From positions 1 to 61,913 of the forward strand of contig PQAL01000032.1 of the NCBI GenBank assembly GCA_003105035.1: a DNA stretch of 61,913 nt, in the 5' to 3' direction. Made by a program: the position numbers and the translations under genes. The notes under the pieces were generated by a model. It was given only the letters and a program-made list of their open reading frames with translations. It had not been told where the DNA came from and made no database searches. Source of the stretch: Anaerolineales bacterium. GTDB lineage: Bacteria; Chloroflexota; Anaerolineae; Anaerolineales; UBA4823. Positions 42,853-52,336 of this stretch are shown piece by piece. Numbering within the stretch: position 1 is the first letter of the stretch; every line of letters starts with the position of its first letter.

Positions 42853-44328
42853 TTGGTCTCCCCAGAACGTTCTGTTTTAGAATTGGCTATAGCGATTTTA
42901 TTAAGCCTGGTCTTTGGTGCTCTGGTGGTGTTATCACCCTATCTACCAGTCCCGTCTGCTTTTCAAAAACTCATCCTTGTTATTCCCTTCATTTTTACTC
43001 TCGCCATTCTAATCAACAACCTTGAAAGATTGATTTTATTTATCATCGCCGTAGGGATACCGCTAAATTTAGATATATCTATCATTATCAGCCCTTTAGC
43101 GCGTAATGTGGCTAATATTGCGAGCGGGAGAACCATAGTTGCCTTAACCGAGCTCCGTATATCACTCATCATGATCATCGTGATAGCCGGTTATTTATTA
43201 TGGCTGGTGGGCCGGCGCGGCATGGTTCGTTATCCTATTCGCTACTTCCCAAGCATCACCATCCCAGCGATTGGTTTAATTGTCATCTCGCTTCTCTCCA
43301 TCACACAAGCTCAGGATACGCAGCTGGCTTTCTTCAAGATCATGATGCTCATTGAGCTGTTCCTGATTTATTTCTATGTTGCCAATCACCTGCGGACAAA
43401 ATCTGATCTTCAGTTCTTTATGCTCGTTTTTATGGGGGCATTATTAGCTGAGAGTATTTTGATGGTGCTTCAATGGCAGACGGGGTGGAGTTTTTCTGTG
43501 GCTGGGATAAATGCCATCATTGATCCAGACAGCCACCGTGCGGCGGGGACGTTAGGAACAGCAAATTCTGCTGGGGTCGTAATTACTGGATACTTAGCAC
43601 TCACCTGCGCGATGTTCTGGCTCTTTCCTAGGCGCACTCAAAAGGTGTTCGCGGTAATCTGCTTCGTGTGCGGTTGTGTCGCCTTAATCAGCACAGCCGG
43701 TCGAGCAGCTTGGGGAGGCTTCATCGTAGCGTTCTTAGCCTTTATTTTGATCGGAACACAACAAGGATTGGTGTCACGTAAAGCTGTGATTTGGCTTTTT
43801 CTCGCACTCATCCTGATCAGTGGGCTGTTCTATCCCGTGATTTCTCAACGCCTGACCGCCAATGACAGTGGCTCTGCCGCCAGCCGTTTGGTTATGGCAA
43901 AATTAGCCTGGAACGTGATCCGCTCCTCGCCTACTCACTTCTTTATAGGAGTTGGCGCCAATAATTATGCCTTGATTGCACCAGCGTATTACTCAACCGA
44001 TGTTGGGCGCCTGGGATATATCATAGATTCATCCGTCCATAATGCTTATCTACTCGCCTGGGCAGAAACAGGTCTAATTGGCTTGATTTTTTATCTAATT
44101 TTTCTATTTACACCTCTCTTACACGCATGGAAAAACATCTTTTCGCATGACAGGTTTGTTTCATTAATGGCGCTCGGTTTAGGCTGCGCTCTACTGGCAA
44201 TTTATATTCAGATGCTGGTCGATCCTTTCATTGCTCGACCAAAGATGATCATTGTTTGGTTGCTCATTGCTCTCATTGCCAGCCTGGATAATATGCATCC
44301 GTCTAAAATATCTGTAACAAAACTTTGA
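42853..44328 (+). CDS. O-antigen ligase/polymerase-like membrane protein (Wzy type)
   Basis: 491 residues from TTG 42853. The frame is open back to the previous stop, and the upstream residues (KLLQYRPFWGWKL) look like the true cytoplasmic N-terminus, so translation may begin ~10-20 codons earlier at a rare start. About ten to twelve membrane segments are present, with a large outer loop carrying TAGRAAWGG and IGVGANNY/HNAYLLAWAETG, the usual signature of the Wzy/WaaL superfamily. Position before the flippase supports the polymerase role. Confidence 0.85.
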   Translation: MVSPERSVLELAIAILLSLVFGALVVLSPYLPVPSAFQKLILVIPFIFTLAILINNLERLILFIIAVGIPLNLDISIIISPLARNVANIASGRTIVALTELRISLIMIIVIAGYLLWLVGRRGMVRYPIRYFPSITIPAIGLIVISLLSITQAQDTQLAFFKIMMLIELFLIYFYVANHLRTKSDLQFFMLVFMGALLAESILMVLQWQTGWSFSVAGINAIIDPDSHRAAGTLGTANSAGVVITGYLALTCAMFWLFPRRTQKVFAVICFVCGCVALISTAGRAAWGGFIVAFLAFILIGTQQGLVSRKAVIWLFLALILISGLFYPVISQRLTANDSGSAASRLVMAKLAWNVIRSSPTHFFIGVGANNYALIAPAYYSTDVGRLGYIIDSSVHNAYLLAWAETGLIGLIFYLIFLFTPLLHAWKNIFSHDRFVSLMALGLGCALLAIYIQMLVDPFIARPKMIIVWLLIALIASLDNMHPSKISVTKL

Positions 44329-45821
44329 TGGGATTAAAAAACCTGAATTTAGCCAATCGAATTTTTAATAACACCCTTGCCCTGACGATTGCCAGCGCAG
44401 GACAATTGGTTGGCAATATCATCCTGTTTTTCTATCTCTCGCGTCTGCTCCAAGCTGAAGGGTTGGGGATTTATTCGACCGTGATCGCAATATTCCACAC
44501 TGTGATCCTCGGTTGTGCCGTAGTAAACCCTTATATACCCAGGGAGCTGTCAAAGGATCTCTCCCAGACTAATCGTTACCTGATTCATGGAGGCTTGATT
44601 TCCGCCGCGATTGCGTTGATCCTCACCATCGGCCTGGATCTTTTAGTACCCTTCTTGGGCTACCTGCCACAGACGGAGATTGGTTTATACCTAATTTCTC
44701 TGGCAATTTTCCCTGAAGCCATGAATGTTGTGCTTTTCACGATGTTCATCTCCCATCAGAAAGCCAAATTCATCTCTTTTACCAGCCTCGTGGTAATTTT
44801 TGGGAGAATACTTATCAGCCTTCTAGCTTTATATCTCGGATACGGTGTAACCAGCCTGATCATCATCTATGCTGGATTCAGTTATCTTTCCTTGCTGTTA
44901 AATTTTATTTTTCTGCGGCGTTTCATCCTCGCGCCTCGCTGGGAGTTTAATTTTCCATTTCTGACTAAGATGGTTCTCGAGCTGAAGTATTTCGCTGGCA
45001 CCACGATATTAAATATGCTTTTTTCACAATCAGAAGTGATCGTCCTCTCCTTGATCGGTGGAGAGACACAGGTCGGATTCTACAGCGCAGCCCTAAAGCT
45101 GGTCACAGTCTGGGCAATGCTTCCAACCAGTTATGCCACGGCAATTTTCCCTGTATTAAGTTCAACATATCAGGAATCACGCAGCAGGGCAGTTGACTTA
45201 CAAAACAGGTCACTCAAGTACCTGATGGCCTTGGCCTTCCCACTGGCGGTCGGTATTTGCCTCACAGCCAGTCTGATAATTCCATTGTTCTACGGGCCTG
45301 GCTTTGAAGGTTCAATATTTACATTACAGCTTCTCGCCTGGTATTTACCCCTCGCTTTTTGCAACATGATCCTATATAGGATGCTGTATGTTCGCGGCGA
45401 GCAGCACATTGTTTTCCGCATACAATTCGCTTCAGAGATCATTCAAGTCGTTTCGGCTGTGGTTCTGATACCGATTTATGACTGGAATGGTGCAGCAATT
45501 GCCCTTATACTCGGCAACTTCAGCTATTCTGTGTTGTCAATCTTCTTCGTTGCCCGAGATAAGTCACCGCTACCCCTGCTCCAAATTAGCTGGCGATTCA
45601 TCCTGGCATCTTCTTTAATGGGTGCTTATGTCTGGATTTGTACACCAGTGCTCAACCTATTTTTCCTCATTGCTGGCGCAGTAGTCATTTATCTTGCCTT
45701 GTTATTGATCCTGCGTGCTTTCTCGAACGAAGACCGATTGCTTTTTAAACGCCTACTTTCATTCTCCAAAGATTCTCCCCCTGGACAGCCTTCGACAGTT
45801 GTGTTCGATATTAAAGAATAA
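44328..45821 (+). CDS. Oligosaccharide flippase (Wzx, MOP superfamily)
   Basis: 497 residues from the ATG that overlaps the polymerase stop (TGATG). About fourteen membrane segments. ASAGQLVGNIILFFYLSRLLQAEGLGIYSTVIA at the N-terminus and LFSQSEVIVLSLIGGETQVGFYSAALKL in the middle are typical of Wzx. It moves lipid-linked repeat units across the membrane for polymerisation by the upstream Wzy. Confidence 0.9.
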   Translation: MGLKNLNLANRIFNNTLALTIASAGQLVGNIILFFYLSRLLQAEGLGIYSTVIAIFHTVILGCAVVNPYIPRELSKDLSQTNRYLIHGGLISAAIALILTIGLDLLVPFLGYLPQTEIGLYLISLAIFPEAMNVVLFTMFISHQKAKFISFTSLVVIFGRILISLLALYLGYGVTSLIIIYAGFSYLSLLLNFIFLRRFILAPRWEFNFPFLTKMVLELKYFAGTTILNMLFSQSEVIVLSLIGGETQVGFYSAALKLVTVWAMLPTSYATAIFPVLSSTYQESRSRAVDLQNRSLKYLMALAFPLAVGICLTASLIIPLFYGPGFEGSIFTLQLLAWYLPLAFCNMILYRMLYVRGEQHIVFRIQFASEIIQVVSAVVLIPIYDWNGAAIALILGNFSYSVLSIFFVARDKSPLPLLQISWRFILASSLMGAYVWICTPVLNLFFLIAGAVVIYLALLLILRAFSNEDRLLFKRLLSFSKDSPPGQPSTVVFDIKE

Positions 45822-45862
45822 CCGTTCTCCTATTTATGCTGCTCACCTGATTAAATAAAAAT

Positions 45863-47272
45863 ATGAACGAAGCTGTGCCGGTTCAACGGAGTGAACCTCA
45901 GAAACCGAAGAAAATTTGGTGGATGAATATCCGATATATTCTCCGCTCAAGGTTGCGTACCTTTCCGTCGTTGGAGAAGCTGGTGTTGACAATCTGGCAC
46001 CCGCTCAAGTATTTTTATTGGAAAAATCGCTGGGGATTGGAAACACAGTTACGTAGTTTACAAGGTGAACGAGAACGCTATATTGATGCTGATCGGATTT
46101 ATTATGTGTCCCCGGACAAGATAGTATTTTCGTCGCTGCAAGAATTTAACTTTAATTATTTTAAAGGCCATGTGCTTGCTGGTGATTGGGATCGCCTTGA
46201 TAAGAGAATCGAAGACCTGGATATCTACCTCGCCATAAAACAAGTCTGTGTTGATGGCAAACAGTGGAGTGATACTATTTTCTTTCAACGCATTCTCAAA
46301 GATATTCAACATGGCCGCATCCATTACGCTTGCCGTAATGAAAAAGACTTAATCAAACATTGCTATGCGATTGAAGCTCTTTATATAGATATCCAGCAAA
46401 AAGGTTATAAATCTCAAAAAGAGTTATTCGCCGAAAAACTGATCAATGACCCCATGCAAGCCGAGGAGGAAATAGCAATAAGCATCGGCCGGGATGGTGA
46501 CTTTCTATTCAGTGATGGTGCACATCGCCTTATAATTGCTAAATTATTGGGCCTGCCTTCAATCCCTGTCAAAATTGCTGTCCGGCATAAAGAATGGATC
46601 GACTTTCGTGAAGAATTGGTGCTGTATGCCAGGGATTCGAAAATCTCAAAAAATAACAAGCTTTACCAACCGGCTACGCACCTGGATTTAACTGATATAC
46701 CTTCTTCGCACGAAAGTCAAAACCGTTTCCAGATTATCAAAAGTAGTACTTCATTTACTAACGGGAGCATGTTGGATATTGGTGCTTGCCTGGGATACTT
46801 CTGTCATTGCTTTGAAGACCTGGGATTTGATTGCGTTGCCATCGAGAATGATCAACAGACTGTCTACTTTTTGCAACGCTTGAAGCGAGCTGAGAATCGC
46901 CACTTCAAAGTTTTCAGTAACTCTATACTGGATAATCTTGAGATCAGGGATAATCACTTTAATATTGTACTGGCATTAAACATCTTCCACCATTTTCTGA
47001 AAACTCAAGGAGATTTTGAGCGCCTGGTCGATTTGTTGAATAATTTACACATGGACGAGATGTACTTCGAATCACACCTCCCGGACGAGTCACAGATGGA
47101 AGGCGCATATCAAAATTTTTCTCCGGAAGAGTTTGTTCAATTCATCTTGGCCAATTCGATGCTTGACCGATCCATCTTAATAGACCGGATGAGTGATGGC
47201 AGGCCGATTTACAAGCTGTATCGCAGCGAACGAGAATCGCCACATGGAATACCGGTAGGTATGTTTTCTTAA
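45863..47272 (+). CDS. ParB-like domain plus SAM-dependent methyltransferase
   Basis: 469 residues. The N-terminal half includes a segment around residues 190-235 (EEEIAISIGRDGDFLFSDGAHRLIIAKLLG) that resembles the DGxHRxxAAxxLG core of ParB/sulfiredoxin-like folds. The C-terminal half has the SAM motif MLDIGACLGYFCHCFEDLG, an acidic VAIEND strand and LALNIFHHF, so it is a class I methyltransferase. No membrane span. It probably modifies a sugar or a lipid-linked glycan; the role of the N-terminal domain is unclear. Confidence 0.72.
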   Translation: MNEAVPVQRSEPQKPKKIWWMNIRYILRSRLRTFPSLEKLVLTIWHPLKYFYWKNRWGLETQLRSLQGERERYIDADRIYYVSPDKIVFSSLQEFNFNYFKGHVLAGDWDRLDKRIEDLDIYLAIKQVCVDGKQWSDTIFFQRILKDIQHGRIHYACRNEKDLIKHCYAIEALYIDIQQKGYKSQKELFAEKLINDPMQAEEEIAISIGRDGDFLFSDGAHRLIIAKLLGLPSIPVKIAVRHKEWIDFREELVLYARDSKISKNNKLYQPATHLDLTDIPSSHESQNRFQIIKSSTSFTNGSMLDIGACLGYFCHCFEDLGFDCVAIENDQQTVYFLQRLKRAENRHFKVFSNSILDNLEIRDNHFNIVLALNIFHHFLKTQGDFERLVDLLNNLHMDEMYFESHLPDESQMEGAYQNFSPEEFVQFILANSMLDRSILIDRMSDGRPIYKLYRSERESPHGIPVGMFS

Positions 47273-47306
47273 TCGAAAATTTTTCTGTATCTACTCAATA
47301 TTGTTT

Positions 47307-48356
47307 ATGTGCACAATATTCGATAATCAACACGCTGAGACGGCATTATCCATCATTATCATCGCCAGAAATGAAGCCAGGAATATCGCCCGTACAATAG
47401 AATCAGTCCTTTCAGCAACGAAAAACTGGCCGCAAGCTGAGATATTGTTGGTCGATTCAGCTTCCACAGATGAGACAGTCGAGATCGCAAAGCACTATCC
47501 TATTGGTATTGTCCGCCTGGATCCTTCCTGGTTTCTTTCGGTGCCTGCCGGGCGCCACATCGGCATGCATTACTCACACGGCGATTTAGTTCTGCACATG
47601 GATGGTGACATGGAGCTAGACCCAGAATGGGTGGATCGTTCGACCACGTATTTACTTGACCATCCACAGGTTGGTGCAGTAGGAGGATACTACCGGAACA
47701 TTTATTCGAAAAATGGTCAGGTCGTTGGTGAGCAGGACATTCACCGCGACTTGCAAGATAGGATTCAAGAAGTCAGATATGTAGGCGGGGCTGCGCTGTA
47801 CCGCCGCTCTGCTATTCAAGCCATGGGAGGCTTCCAGCCGTACATTCGGGGAGAAGAAAGTGTTTATATCAGCCTGGGTATTCGGAAAGCTGGATATAAA
47901 GTAATTCAATTACCCTACTTAATGAGCAAGCATTATTGCGTCCCACCTCAATCAATGGCTTACAGCTTGCGCCGGTTAAAATTGGATATGTGGCTTGGCT
48001 TCGGCCAGGTGCCGCGTTATTATTGGGGTACGCCTTTATTTTGGACTTACTTGAAGGAACGTGGGGCATTTTTGGTGTACCTTGCCTTGGTGTTGATAAC
48101 CCTTCTTACACTTTTACTTACCCTATTCACAGGTAAAATTATTTACCTCACCACCTGGCTGCTGATCGAAGTACTCTTTTTAGCCGTATATTTGATCAAA
48201 AAGCGTAGCCTGCGAAAAACGATCGTCAGTCTCATTGCTCATACTGGCATCACAATCAGCGCAGTACGTGGTTTTTTAATCAAACCCCGCTATTCAAACA
48301 TGTATCCGACCAATGTTGAAATCATACAGGTTCAAGCCCGTAACGGAGGCAATTAA
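47307..48356 (+). CDS. Glycosyltransferase family 2 with C-terminal membrane segments
   Basis: 349 residues from ATG 47307; a TTG two codons earlier is possible and neither has a clear ribosome site. The GT-A domain has LSIIIIARNEARNIARTIESVL, LVDSASTDETVEIA and the DXD-type HMDGDMELD. GGAALYRRSAIQAMGGF and a membrane pair near residues 255-300 complete the fold. It adds a sugar to the growing repeat unit at the cytoplasmic face. Confidence 0.9.
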   Translation: MCTIFDNQHAETALSIIIIARNEARNIARTIESVLSATKNWPQAEILLVDSASTDETVEIAKHYPIGIVRLDPSWFLSVPAGRHIGMHYSHGDLVLHMDGDMELDPEWVDRSTTYLLDHPQVGAVGGYYRNIYSKNGQVVGEQDIHRDLQDRIQEVRYVGGAALYRRSAIQAMGGFQPYIRGEESVYISLGIRKAGYKVIQLPYLMSKHYCVPPQSMAYSLRRLKLDMWLGFGQVPRYYWGTPLFWTYLKERGAFLVYLALVLITLLTLLLTLFTGKIIYLTTWLLIEVLFLAVYLIKKRSLRKTIVSLIAHTGITISAVRGFLIKPRYSNMYPTNVEIIQVQARNGGN

Positions 48357-48518
48357 CTAAGCTCACACCTCTGATGATTATTTCTCCTTAAACTAAACAA
48401 ACCACACCTAACAAAACTGTAAGGTCCTCCAATCCGCACGAAGTTATTGAGATGGTAGAATTGACAAGAATAAATGATTTATTGGTAAGTATTAATAACT
48501 TTGTTTGCGGAGAGAAAT

Positions 48519-50897
48519 GTGAAAAGGGTTCTGTGGCTGACAGTAATCTTTTTCTTCTTGTTACCCCAGGGTGCGGTATTGGGGGCGGACATCAGTCAGC
48601 CTGAGAGTATTAGTATTCCAAACGCCGGCTTTGAATTAAATCCAACGGATCCCTACAATGGATGGATTTGGTCGGGTGGAAATTGGACTTGGGACGGGAC
48701 GGCACATAGTGGTGCCCATTCAGCCCGTATCTACCGCAATGGTGGCGATGAAACGTCAAGTCTATGGTCAGGGTACATTCCTATCCAAGCATCTTCAATT
48801 TATACATTCTCTTTCTGGCTACGGAGTGAATCAGCCAGTAAGAATCCCTCGGTGGTAATTTATCAGTATACGAACGGGGAAGCGCAGACCGGTCCCAGGC
48901 AGATGGTCTATTCAAACGTTGGCAGTGGAACCAATGGGTGGTTTCAGGTCAATTACCGCTTCCAGACTCTACCCAATACCGCCAAAATAAAGATTCGCTT
49001 ATATCTCTACACGGATACCACCGGAACATTCTGGTTCGATGATTTCATGCTAGACCAAGGAAATCTGGCATTATTTCCGTTTTCAAGCGGATTTCCAGTG
49101 GTGTCATCGGGTTGGGTTTATATGTCCTCCCCATCCGTTGCTGATATCAATAATGATGGCAGCAATGAGTTGTTGATTGGGGCGGATGATGCGGTCAATG
49201 GCTGGACCCGCACCGGGAACATCCTGCCTGGTTATCCATTACCTACTAGCGACCGTTATATCTACAACCACCTGGCTGTAGGTGACCTGGATGGAGACGA
49301 TCGGATGGAAATCGTTGCAGGCACTCGTACGGCAAACCCTCCTGAAGGTCAATGCCGTGTGTATGCCTGGCAGGATGACGGTTCGTTGCTCAGCGGATGG
49401 CCTATCGCTGTTGATTGGAATCCATACTACTCAAACAACGACTGCAAGATCACCTCAGTAGTCATGGCGGATGTCGATGGTAACCAACAATTAGAAATTC
49501 TCGCCAGTACGACCAACAATGCTTCAGGCAATCCCAATGCGGGCATCTATCCTGTGAATTTATATGCATGGCGAGTAAATGGTACCCTTGTAAATGGCCT
49601 GTGGCCCAGCAAGCTCACCGCCGCTGGTTTTTATGGTGCGATTGCTGCTGGCGACATAAACGATGATGGACGAGCGGATGTCATCACCGCACGCGACCAT
49701 CACCGTCTCAATGCCTATAATGGCTATGGCTATACCCTGAATGGCTGGCCGATCGAAACCTATCTCAATGGCAATGAGGGTGATTATCAAACTGATCAAC
49801 GCATTGTCTTTGGGAGAAGTGCTCCCGTCTTAGCCGATCTCGATGGGAATAGAACTTCTGAGTTTATTGTCATCGGGAATGTCACCGGTCCAGGTAACAT
49901 CACCGAGGCACAAAATACTGCCCTGTTGGTGCTTAATTCAGATGGCACGCGCATGTCTGGCTGGGAGATGCCTGCCCTGGGAACTGGTATCCTGACCCAG
50001 GAGGATTTACCTCAGAAATCCCCTGCTATCGGTGATATAAATGCAGATGGCTTGCCAGAGATCATTGCCACGACCACCGACGGATGGATTCGTGCATACG
50101 ATTTGCAAAAGAATGTCTTATGGGAATTCAATTACACACAAGGAGCAACCCTGTTCGCTACTGAGCCTGTCATCGGTGATGTGGATGGTGATATTGCTCT
50201 GGAGGTAGTCTTTGGAACCCATGTGCCTGTTGCTGGTACTGATTGGGATGGTCCTGTCGGATTATGGTCGCTAGAAGCAAATGGCACGGTAACATCTGGC
50301 TTTCCATTACCCATACCCACCCCAGGCATGGATGCAGCGCCGACCCTGGCTGATTTGGATGGCGATGGCAACCTGGATATCCTTGCTGCCACCATTACCG
50401 GGCAGGTGTTCTCTTGGGATACTTCCAACCCGACTTATCCAGCTCGCCTTCCCTGGCCAACTGCACGTCACGACCTGATGCGGACCGGAACCTATTCCGA
50501 TCCGAACTCGTTTGGGAACAGCCATATCTTTGGATCACCAAATACAGTTCAGCAGGGTGATGTCGCCACCTTTAATATTCATGTGTCGAGCCTGACACCG
50601 ATATTCGATACGGTGACCCTTGTAGATACCATCCCTTCAGGGATCAGCTATATACCTGGTACGCTCTTCGCCAGCGCAGGAACAGTGACAGAACGACATG
50701 GTGTGATTCAGTGGAGTGGCAGCTTATCAGAATCTCTGAGCGTTGATATTTCCTATCAGGTGACAGTAAACACTCGCTCGCCAAAGTTCATTGTGAATAC
50801 CGTGACCATCGATACGACCATCGAGGGTCTGGTGTATCGCAAGGGATATCTATACGCCAATACCGAAGCGGTTTATCTACCCGTCCTTCAGCCTTGA
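48519..50897 (+). CDS. Exported FG-GAP/VCBS-repeat protein with carbohydrate-binding-like and DUF11 domains
   Basis: 792 residues from GTG 48519, which has GGAG six bases upstream; upstream in-frame TTG gives a poor signal peptide. A signal peptide ends near residue 25 (LLPQGAVLGA). Residues ~30-180 resemble a CBM4/9-type jelly roll (NAGFELNPTDPYNGW, FDDFMLD). Eight calcium-type FG-GAP motifs follow, such as VADINNDGSNELLIG, VGDLDGDDRMEIVAG and LADLDGDGNLDILA, making a propeller. A DUF11/conserved-repeat domain (~665-780) ends in TEAVYLPVLQP. It is probably a surface protein tied to the polysaccharide. Confidence 0.88.
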   Translation: MKRVLWLTVIFFFLLPQGAVLGADISQPESISIPNAGFELNPTDPYNGWIWSGGNWTWDGTAHSGAHSARIYRNGGDETSSLWSGYIPIQASSIYTFSFWLRSESASKNPSVVIYQYTNGEAQTGPRQMVYSNVGSGTNGWFQVNYRFQTLPNTAKIKIRLYLYTDTTGTFWFDDFMLDQGNLALFPFSSGFPVVSSGWVYMSSPSVADINNDGSNELLIGADDAVNGWTRTGNILPGYPLPTSDRYIYNHLAVGDLDGDDRMEIVAGTRTANPPEGQCRVYAWQDDGSLLSGWPIAVDWNPYYSNNDCKITSVVMADVDGNQQLEILASTTNNASGNPNAGIYPVNLYAWRVNGTLVNGLWPSKLTAAGFYGAIAAGDINDDGRADVITARDHHRLNAYNGYGYTLNGWPIETYLNGNEGDYQTDQRIVFGRSAPVLADLDGNRTSEFIVIGNVTGPGNITEAQNTALLVLNSDGTRMSGWEMPALGTGILTQEDLPQKSPAIGDINADGLPEIIATTTDGWIRAYDLQKNVLWEFNYTQGATLFATEPVIGDVDGDIALEVVFGTHVPVAGTDWDGPVGLWSLEANGTVTSGFPLPIPTPGMDAAPTLADLDGDGNLDILAATITGQVFSWDTSNPTYPARLPWPTARHDLMRTGTYSDPNSFGNSHIFGSPNTVQQGDVATFNIHVSSLTPIFDTVTLVDTIPSGISYIPGTLFASAGTVTERHGVIQWSGSLSESLSVDISYQVTVNTRSPKFIVNTVTIDTTIEGLVYRKGYLYANTEAVYLPVLQP

Positions 50898-51015
50898 TTG
50901 ATAAGAATAGCACCAAACCCTGTAAAGCGAATATCCTAAATTTATTGTGAGTCATCAGCGGTGAAGCCAGTTTTTCTGCCTCACATTTCCTCCTTTCGCG
51001 TTCAATGGTTGCTAG

Positions 51016-52263
51016 ATGAATAAACCATTCAAGGTAGCTTATTACTTGTCACGCTTTCCACGCTTGTCGGAGACATTCATCTTGCGCGAGATGTGTGCGC
51101 TGCGTGAAAAAGGCGTGGATGTCGAGATATTTTCGATCATGTCTCCCCCGCCCACCACCACAATGCATCCACAGGTGCAGACTTTACTCCCTCATGCACA
51201 CTACAGTGCTTTTTTCTTATCGTTGAAACTAATTTTCGCTCAAATCTATTTTCTTATTAGATCCCCTCGAAGGTATATTAGTGCACTTCGGCGGTTAGCC
51301 TGGCAGACTTCGCATGAATTAAAATCATTGGTGATGGCGCTGTTTCTCTTTCCAAAATCTGTGTATTTTGCCTGGCTCCTCAAAGATATGCAGGTAGATC
51401 ATATTCATGCTCACTTCGTATGGTTGAATGCCGTAGCAGCTCAGGTGGCAGCAGACCTTCTCGGCCTCCCCATCAGCCTGCATGCGCATGCCTGGGATAT
51501 CTTCCGACGCAACCCAGAATGTGTCAGGCGGCAGATACAACTGGCAACATGCGTCATCACCGTTTCAGAATACCATCGCCAGTTCCTGACTTCGCTTGTG
51601 CAGAATCATCTTCTCGATATCCGGATTGTCCATTACGGCCTGGATCCGAATGATTTTATTCGAACAAACCCTGTTCCAAATAACCAGACAGTTCAGATTA
51701 TTTCTGTTGGCAGGCTGGTTGAAAAGAAAGGTTTCGAGTATCTAATTGAAGCTTGCAAGATGCTCGGCGATAGAGGTATACCCTACCGTTGCCGCATCGT
51801 GGGAGAAGGACCTGACCAGCGAATTAACGCGATGATCAGAGAAACCAGCCAAGATGGCAGTATCTCAATGGACGGAGCAAAGAATATTACCGACATCATT
51901 GCCTACTATCAAATGAGTGATATTTTCGTCTTGCCCTGTGTGGTGGCGAAATCAGGCGACCGGGATGGCATGCCGAATGTCCTCCTCGAAGCAATGGCAA
52001 TGCAGCTACCAGTCATCACCACACCTGTGACCGGGAACACCGAATTGATCCAGGATCGTCTGAATGGATTGTTGGTGCCCGAAAGGGATCCTAATGCGCT
52101 CGCAGACGCAATCCAGCGATTGATCGGTGACCCAGGGTTGAGAATGAGGTTAGGCGCTGCCGGGCGCCAAACCATCTTGACAGGTTTTGACATCCATTCC
52201 ACAGCGGTTCTGCTACTGGAGACCTTTAATACTCTACAGAAGTCAGTGCGCAGTTCGAGCTAA
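51016..52263 (+). CDS. Glycosyltransferase family 4 (WcaL/AmsK-like)
   Basis: 415 residues, GT-B fold. The N-terminus VAYYLSRFPRLSETFILREM is the mark of the colanic-acid-type WcaL/AmsK branch. DHIHAHFVWLNAVAAQVA, SLHAHAWDIF, VGRLVEKKGFEYLIEA and the donor-binding GMPNVLLEAMAMQLPVITT are present. It is cytoplasmic and retains the configuration of the sugar donor; donor and acceptor are unknown. Confidence 0.92.
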   Translation: MNKPFKVAYYLSRFPRLSETFILREMCALREKGVDVEIFSIMSPPPTTTMHPQVQTLLPHAHYSAFFLSLKLIFAQIYFLIRSPRRYISALRRLAWQTSHELKSLVMALFLFPKSVYFAWLLKDMQVDHIHAHFVWLNAVAAQVAADLLGLPISLHAHAWDIFRRNPECVRRQIQLATCVITVSEYHRQFLTSLVQNHLLDIRIVHYGLDPNDFIRTNPVPNNQTVQIISVGRLVEKKGFEYLIEACKMLGDRGIPYRCRIVGEGPDQRINAMIRETSQDGSISMDGAKNITDIIAYYQMSDIFVLPCVVAKSGDRDGMPNVLLEAMAMQLPVITTPVTGNTELIQDRLNGLLVPERDPNALADAIQRLIGDPGLRMRLGAAGRQTILTGFDIHSTAVLLLETFNTLQKSVRSSS

Positions 52264-52336
52264 CATCGTAGTTTTTCTCGTCTCGTCCGATTTTTCTGTC
52301 GCCTGAACACAATAGATCATTCACCTTTTGCCACTT

